From Rubrivivax sp. (GTDB lineage Bacteria > Pseudomonadota > Gammaproteobacteria > Burkholderiales > Burkholderiaceae_C): a stretch of DNA of 64,000 nt. Below, in pieces: positions 1 through 7,509 of this stretch (position 1 is its first letter; every line of letters starts with the position of its first letter). The notes beneath the pieces were generated by a model. It was not told the origin of the DNA. It saw only the letters and a list, made by a program, of their open reading frames with translations, and did not search any database. A program made the translations under genes and the position numbers. The stretch is from assembly GCA_027485165.1 (NCBI GenBank), contig JAIXRN010000006.1, forward strand, positions 17,291 through 81,290, given 5' to 3'.

Positions 1-280
1 CACCCTCGTCACCCAGCACGGCCACCAGGGCCTGGTGCGGCGGGTGGGCGATGCTGTCGGGGCTGACCAGGGTGGCGGCGCCCAGCGCCGGCAGCCGGCC
101 GTGAAAGCGGCGCCAGTGCGTGCGCGCAGTCAAGCCCTGGATGAAGCGCTGCGCCAGCAGGCTGTCCTGCGGCACAGCGGGGCGCAAGGCAACCTGTTGA
201 CCGCCGGGCAGGCGCAGGCCTGGGCCCGGGCCCAAGCCCAGCCCTTTCGGCGCTGCGATGCCCGGCAGGACGGGTGACAT
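1..280 (-). CDS. GNAT-family N-acetyltransferase, N-terminal part (runs off the left edge)
   Basis: Manual reverse translation from the ATG at 280: MSPVLPGIAAPKGLGLGPGPGLRLPGGQQVALRPAVPQDSLLAQRFIQGLTARTHWRRFHGRLPALG...; the LRPxxPxD...F..GL...RFHG pattern is typical of Pat-like GNAT domains. Open at the window edge. Confidence 0.6.
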   Translation of the reverse strand, partial: MSPVLPGIAAPKGLGLGPGPGLRLPGGQQVALRPAVPQDSLLAQRFIQGLTARTHWRRFHGRLPALGAATLVSPDSIAHPPHQALVAVLGDEG

Positions 281-443
281 GGCGATGGGCGAGTAGGACA
301 GCAAGGTGTTGGGCAGGACAGGTTGGGGAGGATCGGAAGAACAATCAGAAGATCGGTCAGAAGAGCGGCCACTCAGCAGGGCCCATTGCTGAACCATAGG
401 CAGCCGGGCTGGCACCGTCTGTGCGCTCTGAGACATCCAGCCT

Positions 444-2450
444 GTGACGAATTCACGCAGGCGACCGGCTGGTACCCGCGGCCTGGCCCCCGGGTACATT
501 CCACGACCTCGCCCCGTGGCACTGTGTTTCGCGTTTCCCTTGCAATCGCTCCCGACCGCTGCTTTCCTGGCCCGCCAGCAGGACCTGGACGCCCTGTTGC
601 AGGACAGCCTGCAAACCCTGCTGGGCCCGCTGCAGCCCGCTGCCCTGGCCACGCTGCGCGAACAGCTCAGCTGGGTGGAAGTGGCCGCTGGCGAAGCGCT
701 GATGCGCCAGGGCGAACCCGGCGACGCGATGTACATCAGTGTCAGCGGCCGGCTGCGCGCCTACCTGCAGGAAGACGCCGCCAGCCCGCCGCGCCTGGTG
801 CGTGAGATGGCGCGCGGCCAGGTCATCGGCGAACTGAGCCTGTTCACCGACGAACCGCGTTCGGCCAGCGTCGTGGCGGTGCGCGATTCCGTGCTGGTGC
901 GGCTGGACAAGCCGGCCTTCCAGCGCCTCTTGGCCAGCAGCCCGCAGGCGTCGATGGCGCTGACGCGGCAGATCATCGGCCGGCTGCAGCAGGCCCCCGC
1001 CCACGTGCGGCCGGCCACGCCGGTGGTGATCGTGGTGCTGCCCATCAGCGCCGGGGTGGACGCCGTGGCCCTGGTCGCCGGCCTGGCGCGGGCCCTGGCC
1101 GCGCTGCGCGTGGACGGCCGCCCGGTACGCGTGCAGCCGGTGGGTGCCGCAGAGGTGGACGCCGCGATGCAACAGCCCGGCTATGCCCAGCGCCCGCTGG
1201 ACGACGCCGAAGCCGGCCGTCGCATCGCCCTGTGGCTGGACCACCAGGAAGCGCAGGCCGACTTCCTGCTGCTGCTGGCCGATGCCGCACCCACGCCCTG
1301 GACGGCGCGCTGCACCCGCCATGCCGACGAACTGCTGCTGCTGGCCGACGCCACCCAGCCGCCGGCCTTGCACCCCAGCGAAACCGAACTGCTGCTGGCG
1401 CGCCGCCACTGGCCGCTGGCGGGCACGCCGCCGGCGGCCACGGGGCCGACGCAAGTGCTGCTGCTGCAGCACCCGGCGGCCACCGCCATGCCCAGCGGCA
1501 CCGCGGCCTGGCTGGCGCGCCGGCCGGTGGCCGAACACCTGCACCTGCGCCAGGGCCACGCCGGCGACCTGGCACGCGTGGCCCGGCTGCAGGCTGGCCA
1601 GGGCGTGGGCCTGGTGCTGGCCGGCGGGGGCGCACGCGGCCTGGCCCACCTGGGGGTGTGGCGCGCGCTGCGCGAACACGGCATCGAGATCGACGTCGTC
1701 GGCGGCACCAGCATCGGCGCCGTGATGGCCGCCTTGATGGCCGCCGACCAGCCGCCTGACCGCGTGCTGGCCCTGGCCCGCCGCGCCTTCGGCAGCAACC
1801 CCACGGGCGACTTCAACCTGGTGCCGCTGCTGTCGCTGATCAAGGGCCAGCGCCTGCAGCGCGTGATCGGCCAGGCCGTGCACGACATGATGGGCGGCCC
1901 GGCCGACATCGCCGACCTGTGGAAGCCCTTCTACTGCGTGGCCGCCAACTACACCCAGGCCTGCGAACAGATCGTGCAGCATGGGCCCATGGCCAAGCTG
2001 CTGCGCGCCAGCCTGTCGATCCCCGGGGCGCTGCCGCCGGTGCTGCACGAAGGCGAACTGCTATGCGACGGCGGCACCTTCAACAACTTCCCGGTCGACG
2101 TGATGCAGCGCCGGCGTGGCGTGGGCCGCGTGATCGGCGTGGACCTGAGCGTGAACAAGCCGCGCCGCTACGACTTCGACGACGTGCCCGGCCCCTGGGC
2201 CCTGGTACGCGACCGCCTGCGCCCGCGCGCGCAGCGCCGCTACCGGCTGCCGGGGCTGGCGGCTTACCTGATGAACGTCACCATCCTGTACAGCCAGTCG
2301 CGCCAGCGCCAGGCGCGCGCGATGACCGACCTGCACTTCAACCCGCCGCTGGAACGCGTGGGCATGCTGCAGTGGAACCGGCTGGAGCAGATCGAGCAGC
2401 AGGGCTACGACCACGCCATGAAGGTGCTGGGCCCCGCCCGCGCGCCATGA
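444..2450 (+). CDS. Cyclic-nucleotide-binding domain + patatin-like phospholipase (NTE/RssA type)
   Basis: cNMP-binding features (GEALMRQGEPGDAMYISVSGRLRAYLQ, GQVIGELSLFTDEPRSASVVA); patatin features (GLVLAGGGARGLAHLGVWRAL, GGTSIGA, DGGTFNNFPVD). Start uncertain; a TTG near 540 is also plausible. Confidence 0.93.
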   Translation: MTNSRRRPAGTRGLAPGYIPRPRPVALCFAFPLQSLPTAAFLARQQDLDALLQDSLQTLLGPLQPAALATLREQLSWVEVAAGEALMRQGEPGDAMYISVSGRLRAYLQEDAASPPRLVREMARGQVIGELSLFTDEPRSASVVAVRDSVLVRLDKPAFQRLLASSPQASMALTRQIIGRLQQAPAHVRPATPVVIVVLPISAGVDAVALVAGLARALAALRVDGRPVRVQPVGAAEVDAAMQQPGYAQRPLDDAEAGRRIALWLDHQEAQADFLLLLADAAPTPWTARCTRHADELLLLADATQPPALHPSETELLLARRHWPLAGTPPAATGPTQVLLLQHPAATAMPSGTAAWLARRPVAEHLHLRQGHAGDLARVARLQAGQGVGLVLAGGGARGLAHLGVWRALREHGIEIDVVGGTSIGAVMAALMAADQPPDRVLALARRAFGSNPTGDFNLVPLLSLIKGQRLQRVIGQAVHDMMGGPADIADLWKPFYCVAANYTQACEQIVQHGPMAKLLRASLSIPGALPPVLHEGELLCDGGTFNNFPVDVMQRRRGVGRVIGVDLSVNKPRRYDFDDVPGPWALVRDRLRPRAQRRYRLPGLAAYLMNVTILYSQSRQRQARAMTDLHFNPPLERVGMLQWNRLEQIEQQGYDHAMKVLGPARAP

Positions 2451-3976
2451 CCTGGCTGCGCTGGGGGCTGCTGGCCGCGTGGCTGGCCCTGGCCGGTGCC
2501 GCGGGTGCCGCCGGGGCCGCTGGGCCGCAGGACAGCCTGCGCGTCGGCGGCAAGCGCTTCACCGAAGCCTATGTGCTGGTAGAAGTGCTGGCCCAGACGG
2601 CCGAGCGGGCGGGCGCCCCCGTGCGCCGCCAGGGCGGGCTGGGCAACACCGCCATCGTCTACGCTGCGCTGCAAGCCGGCAGCATCGACCTGTACCCCGA
2701 ATACACCGGCACCATCGCGCAGGAAATCCTGAAGCGGCCGGACCTAAAGACCGTGGAAGAACTGCGAGCTGCGCTGGCCCCGCTGGGCCTGGGCGTGGCC
2801 GTGCCGCTGGGCTTCAACAACGGCTATGCGCTGGCCATGCGCGAAGACCGCGCCGCGGCGCTGCAGCTGGCCAGCCTGTCGGACCTGGCCCGGCAGCCCG
2901 GCCTGCGCCTGGGTCTGAGCCATGAATTCATCGGCCGCGCCGACGGCTGGCCAGGCCTGCGCCAGCGCTACGGCCTGCCGCAGCAGCCCCAGGGCCTGGA
3001 CCACGGTCTGGCCTACGACGCGCTCGGCAAGCCGGGGCAGGCGGCGCAGGTGGACGTGATCGACATCTACACCACCGACGCCAAGATCGCCCGGCTGGGC
3101 CTGCGCGTGCTGCGCGACGATGCCGCGCACTTTCCGCGTTATGACGCGGTGCTGCTGTACCGGCTGGACGTACCGCAGCGCTTTCCCGCTGCCTGGGCGG
3201 CGCTGCAAGACCTGCAGGGCAGCCTGGACGAGGCCACGATGATTGCGCTGAACGCGCGCGCCGAACTGGACGGCGTGCCTTTCGAGACGATTGCGCGCGA
3301 GCATCTGGCGCGCCAGCCTGCGGCAGCCATGACCACCGGCAGCAGCTTCTGGTCACGCCTGTTCGGCCCCGACCTGCTGCGCCTGACCGGCCAGCACCTG
3401 GGCCTGGTGCTGGCTTCGGTGGCGGCGGCGGTGGCCATCGGCGTGCCGCTGGCCACGCTGGTGGCGCGGCACGCGCGCTGGCGCGGGCTGCTGCTGGGCG
3501 CCACCGGCGTGCTGCAGACGGTGCCGGCGCTGGCGCTGCTGGCGGTGCTGATTTCCTGGCTCGGGCGCATCGGCACCGTGCCGGCCCTGCTGGCGCTGAC
3601 GGTTTACGCCCTGCTGCCGGTGATGCGCAACACCTGCACCGGCCTGGCCGGCGTGCCGCAGGGGCTGGTGCTGGCTGCCCAGGCGCTGGGGCTGACGGCC
3701 TGGCAGCGGCTGCGCCATGTCGAATGGCCGCTGGCTGCACCAGTGATCGTGGCCGGCATCCGCACCGCCACCAGCATCACCGTGGGCACGGCCACCATCG
3801 CCGCCTTCATCGGTGCTGGCGGCTACGGCGAACGCATCGTCACCGGCCTGGCATTGAACGACCGCGCCCTGTTGCTGGCGGGTGCGCTGCCGGCGGCGGC
3901 GCTGGCCCTGCTGTTCGAAGCTGCCTTTGCGGCTGCGGCCCTGCTGTCGGCGCGGCGCCGGCGGCTGGCGGGCTGA
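2447..3976 (+). CDS. Glycine betaine/choline-type (OpuC/QAT) ABC transporter: substrate-binding protein fused N-terminally to permease
   Basis: ATGA overlap with the previous CDS. Signal peptide, then DSLRVGGKRFTEAYVLVEVLAQ...GSIDLYPEYTGTIAQE (OpuCC-like), then TMD GVPLATLVARHARWRG...VLQTVPALALLAVL...ALGLTAWQRLRHVEWPLAAPVIVAGIRTATSITVGTATIAAFIGAGGYGERI. Confidence 0.9.
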   Translation: MTWLRWGLLAAWLALAGAAGAAGAAGPQDSLRVGGKRFTEAYVLVEVLAQTAERAGAPVRRQGGLGNTAIVYAALQAGSIDLYPEYTGTIAQEILKRPDLKTVEELRAALAPLGLGVAVPLGFNNGYALAMREDRAAALQLASLSDLARQPGLRLGLSHEFIGRADGWPGLRQRYGLPQQPQGLDHGLAYDALGKPGQAAQVDVIDIYTTDAKIARLGLRVLRDDAAHFPRYDAVLLYRLDVPQRFPAAWAALQDLQGSLDEATMIALNARAELDGVPFETIAREHLARQPAAAMTTGSSFWSRLFGPDLLRLTGQHLGLVLASVAAAVAIGVPLATLVARHARWRGLLLGATGVLQTVPALALLAVLISWLGRIGTVPALLALTVYALLPVMRNTCTGLAGVPQGLVLAAQALGLTAWQRLRHVEWPLAAPVIVAGIRTATSITVGTATIAAFIGAGGYGERIVTGLALNDRALLLAGALPAAALALLFEAAFAAAALLSARRRRLAG

Positions 3977-3986
3977 AGACGAAGTT

Positions 3987-4166
3987 TCAGCCGCCGGTAG
4001 GGGGCGGCGCGAAGTCGAATTCGGCCAGCGGTACCGCGCAGTTGTGGCGGCCGGGGTAGCGCAGCCAGGTCATCGCCAGGTTCAGGTCGGCCATCACGCC
4101 GACCTGCACGTCGACGACCACCAGGGCCTGGTTCTTGCCGTTGCGGACGGTGGCGATGGTGTGCAT
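3987..4166 (-). pseudogene. Internally deleted isochorismatase/cysteine hydrolase relic
   Basis: MHTIATVRNGKNQALVVVDVQVGVM joined directly to ADLNLAMTWLRYPGRHNCAVPLAEFDFAPPPTGG: N-terminal and C-terminal signatures of the family with the catalytic middle missing. Confidence 0.6.
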
Positions 4167-4567
4167 CAAGCGCCCTGCGCCGTTTGAATCAGGTCCCAGC
4201 GGTTCCCGTACAGGTCTTCGAGCACCGCCACGGTGCCATAGGGTTCGGTCACGGGCTCGCGCACGAAAACGACGCCCCTGGACTGGTAGGCATGGAAGTC
4301 GCGCCAAAAGTCGTCGGTGAAGAGGAAGAACGAGACCCGCCCCCCAGTCTGGTCACCGATGCGGGACGCCTGGTGGGCATTTGCCGCCTGCGCCAGCAGC
4401 AAGTGCGTTTCCTGGGCCCCGGGGGGCGCCACCACCACCCAGCGCTTGTTCTGGGCGGGCTGGAAGGTGTCTTCCACCAGCTTGAAGCCGAGCTTGTCGA
4501 CATAGAAGGCGATGGCCTCGTCGTAGTTCCGCACGACGATGGCCACCAGGCCGAGGTACTGGGGCAT
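4166..4567 (-). CDS. VOC family (glyoxalase-like) protein
   Basis: MPQYLGLVAIVVRNYDEAIAFYVDKLGFKLVEDTFQPAQNKRWVVVAPPGA...VLEDLYGNRWDLIQ. An alternative start 12 nt upstream (MRPHPMPQY) is possible. Confidence 0.9.
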   Translation of the reverse strand: MPQYLGLVAIVVRNYDEAIAFYVDKLGFKLVEDTFQPAQNKRWVVVAPPGAQETHLLLAQAANAHQASRIGDQTGGRVSFFLFTDDFWRDFHAYQSRGVVFVREPVTEPYGTVAVLEDLYGNRWDLIQTAQGA

Positions 4568-4686
4568 GGGGTGGGGCCGCATCACGGGTAAAGAAAGGTC
4601 CGCTGAAAGGTGGGGGTGCCGTCTGCGTCTACCCGGCATTCCTGCGTGCGCTTGAACGGCAAGGTCTTGCCGACCCAAGCCGATGG

Positions 4687-5049
4687 CTAAGGCACGAAAC
4701 CTTGCGCCTTGTAGCTGGCGTAGCCGGCCTTTGTCAGCGCTGCCAGCTCTGCGAACAGCGCGGGCTCGACGGCCTTGAAGTTGAAGCAGGACTTGCCCTG
4801 CATGCGGGCCTTCAGTTCGGGCGATGCCGCGGCCAGCAGATCGGGCTGGGCGTAGACCGGCATCAGGTGGAAGCTGACATACGACTTCTTCACCTGCACG
4901 GCGCCGAAGAACAGGGGCTTCTTGTTCTTCTGCAGGTGGCGCGTGTCCAGGTACAGCTCCTGCGCGTCGTCGCGGTTGGCGCTGAGATGCGGCGCGTACG
5001 GCGCCAGGATCTGGCGCAGCTCTGCAAACACGGGCGACAGGTCTGGCAT
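4687..5049 (-). CDS. Conserved hypothetical protein (DUF1801-like)
   Basis: 120-aa ORF MPDLSPVFAELRQILAPYAPHL...KSYVSFHLMPVYAQPDLLAAASPELKARMQGKSCFNFK; coding-like composition and position. Confidence 0.6.
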   Translation of the reverse strand: MPDLSPVFAELRQILAPYAPHLSANRDDAQELYLDTRHLQKNKKPLFFGAVQVKKSYVSFHLMPVYAQPDLLAAASPELKARMQGKSCFNFKAVEPALFAELAALTKAGYASYKAQGFVP

Positions 5050-5135
5050 GTAGATCTCCCGGCAAGTTGGAAGTGCGACGCTGCGGTCTGGTTCGGTCTG
5101 GTTCGGCCAGGTTGGGCCTCGCGCGGGCTGTAGTT

Positions 5136-7337
5136 TCAGGGCGCCATCGCCGGCACGTCCAGCCCCAGGCTGTGGGCGATGAAGGCCAGCATGTCGCCGC
5201 GTTCTTCGATGATCTTGCTCGTGGGCTTGCCGGCGCCATGGCCCGCGTTGGTCTCGATGCGGATGATCTTCGGCGCCGGCCCGGTGGCCGCAGCCTGCAG
5301 GGCCGCCGCGTACTTGAAGCTGTGCGCCGGCACCACGCGGTCGTCGTGGTCAGCCGTCATCACCAGCACCGGCGGGTAGGTCTTGCCGGCGGCGATGTTG
5401 TGCAGCGGCGAATAGGCCTTCAGGGCCTGGAACTGCTGGGCGTCGTCGGAAGACCCGTAGTCGCTGACCCAGGCCCAGCCGATGGTGAATTTGTGAAAGC
5501 GCAGCATGTCCATCACGCCCACTGCCGGAACGGCGGCGCCAAACAGTTCGGGCCGCTGATTCAGCACCGCGCCTACCAGCAGGCCGCCGTTGCTGCCACC
5601 GTTGATGGCCAGCTTCTTGGGGCTGGTGATCTTCTCGGCCACCAGCCATTCGGCCGCGGCGATGAAGTCGTCGAACACGTTCTGCTTTTGCAGCTTGGTG
5701 CCGGCTTCGTGCCAGGCGCGGCCGTATTCGCCGCCGCCGCGGATGGCAGCCGTGACGTAGACGCCGCCCATCTGCATCCAGGTTGCGGCCGTGGTGCTGT
5801 AGGCCGGGGTGGTGGGGACGTTGAAGCCGCCATAGCCGTACAGCAGGGTGGGGTGGCTGCCGTCCAGCTTCAAGCCCTTGCGGTGGCCGATGAAGACGGG
5901 AAATCGCGTGCCGTCCTTGCTGGTGACGAAGGCGCGTCGGGTTTCGAACTGCGCTGGGTCAAAGGCCGTGACCGGGCGCTTGAACAGGGTCACGGCGCCA
6001 GTGGCCACGTCCAGCCGGTAGATGTCGGCCGGGGTGACGAGGCTGGTGTAGCTGAAGAAAGTCTCGCGGTGGCCCCAGCGCCCGCCGAAGCCGGCCGCGC
6101 TGCCCACGCCGGGCAGGGCCACTTCACGCAGCAGCTTGCCGTCGGCGGCGTGCATGCGCACCCCGGTGGACGCGTCGCGCAGGTAGCGCAGGAAGAAGTG
6201 CCCGCCCACGGCGCTGGCGCCGACCAGGGCGTCGCGGGTCTCGGGCACCAGGGTCTGCCAGGCCGGGGCTGCCGGGCTGGCCGCGGCGGCGGTAGGCGCC
6301 GTGGATGCCGTGGACGCCGGGTCGAGGTAAGGGCCGACGTCCACCGTCACCAGGCGGCCGTTGGGCGCGTCCTTGTCGGTGCGCAGCACCAGGCGCGTGC
6401 CGTCCAGGGCCACCGGCAGGTACTGCGCGTCGAAGGCCAGGGTCAGGGGCTGGGGCGTGGCGGGCTTGAAGCTGCCGTCCTGCAGCGGCAGCAGCAGCAG
6501 GCCGTTGCGCCGGCCAGTGCCATTGCTGACGCTGATGAAGACCAGCCGGCCGTCGTCGCTGACGCTGGTGCCGAAGCCCCATTCCTTGTTCGTCTTGCTT
6601 TCCATCACCAGCACGTCGGCCGACTGCGGTGTGCCCAGGCGGTGGTAGTGCACCTTCTGGAAGTAGTTCGTGCCCGTCAGCGCCGTGCCCGGCGCCGGGG
6701 CGTCGTAGCGGGCGTAGAAGAAGCCGCGGCCGTCGGGTGTCCAGGTGGCGCTGCTGAATTTCACCCAGTCGATGCTGTCTTGCAGGTCGGCCCCGCTGGC
6801 CAGGTCGCGCACGCGCCAGGTCTGCCAGTCCGACCCCGCCTTGGCCACGCCATAGGCCAGCAGCCGGCCGTCGCGGCTGGGCACCACACCCGTCAGTGCC
6901 ACGGTGCCGTCCTTGGACAGCCCGTTCGGGTCCAGCGCGACCGTGGGCGTGGCCGTCAGCGACGTGGCGGTGTACAGCACGGCCTGCTGCTGCAGGCCGT
7001 CGTTGCGCGTCCAGAAGTAGCGCCCGCCTTCCTGGAAAGGCACGCCGAAGCGTTCGTAGTTCGTCAGCCGCATCAGCATCTGCCGCGCCGGCTGGCGCTG
7101 CGGTACGCCGGCGAAGAACTTCTCGGTCACGGCGTTCTGTGCCTGCACCCAGGCTTGGGTGTCGGCGGCGTTGTCGTCTTCCAGCCAGCGGTAAGGGTCG
7201 GGCACGCGGGTGCCGTGGTAAGCGTCGACCTGGTCGACCAGGCGCGTGGCCGGGTAGGCCAGGGGCTGGGCCGCTGCCGGCAGCGTGGCCAGGCTGGCCA
7301 GCGCCAGCACGACGGAGAGCTTCGAAGTCAGGGTCAT
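5136..7337 (-). CDS. Prolyl oligopeptidase family serine peptidase (S9A)
   Basis: Signal peptide MTLTSKLSVVLALASLATLPAAAQP; PYRWLEDDNAADTQAWVQAQN; GGSNGGLLVGAVLNQRPELFGAAV; DHDDRVVPAHSFKYAAALQ; NAGHGAGKPTSK. Start chosen at 7337. Confidence 0.95.
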   Translation of the reverse strand: MTLTSKLSVVLALASLATLPAAAQPLAYPATRLVDQVDAYHGTRVPDPYRWLEDDNAADTQAWVQAQNAVTEKFFAGVPQRQPARQMLMRLTNYERFGVPFQEGGRYFWTRNDGLQQQAVLYTATSLTATPTVALDPNGLSKDGTVALTGVVPSRDGRLLAYGVAKAGSDWQTWRVRDLASGADLQDSIDWVKFSSATWTPDGRGFFYARYDAPAPGTALTGTNYFQKVHYHRLGTPQSADVLVMESKTNKEWGFGTSVSDDGRLVFISVSNGTGRRNGLLLLPLQDGSFKPATPQPLTLAFDAQYLPVALDGTRLVLRTDKDAPNGRLVTVDVGPYLDPASTASTAPTAAAASPAAPAWQTLVPETRDALVGASAVGGHFFLRYLRDASTGVRMHAADGKLLREVALPGVGSAAGFGGRWGHRETFFSYTSLVTPADIYRLDVATGAVTLFKRPVTAFDPAQFETRRAFVTSKDGTRFPVFIGHRKGLKLDGSHPTLLYGYGGFNVPTTPAYSTTAATWMQMGGVYVTAAIRGGGEYGRAWHEAGTKLQKQNVFDDFIAAAEWLVAEKITSPKKLAINGGSNGGLLVGAVLNQRPELFGAAVPAVGVMDMLRFHKFTIGWAWVSDYGSSDDAQQFQALKAYSPLHNIAAGKTYPPVLVMTADHDDRVVPAHSFKYAAALQAAATGPAPKIIRIETNAGHGAGKPTSKIIEERGDMLAFIAHSLGLDVPAMAP

Positions 7338-7509
7338 GGCGTTGAGCAGGGCCGAAAGGGAAAGAAAGGGGAACTGACAGGGAGAGGAAACCAGAGCCAC
7401 ACTGGATTGTGCGATGGCCGAAAGCTGGCCTGTGCTTGACGCGCACGGAGCCTGCAACCAGCATCGCCGGCACCAGAGTTTGCTTTTGCCGGTCCGGGGG
7501 GCCGCCGAC

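Noticed and set aside
453-2048. 531-aa minus-strand ORF opposite the patatin gene
   Set aside because: His/Gln/Arg-rich shadow ORF of a high-GC gene; no recognisable motif, and the sense strand has clear domain signatures.
5088-5110. Direct repeat cggtctggtt x2 upstream of the DUF gene
   Set aside because: Two short copies only; insufficient to propose a function.
5067-7439. 790-aa plus-strand ORF opposite the prolyl oligopeptidase
   Set aside because: Antisense GC artefact; low-complexity composition without family signatures.
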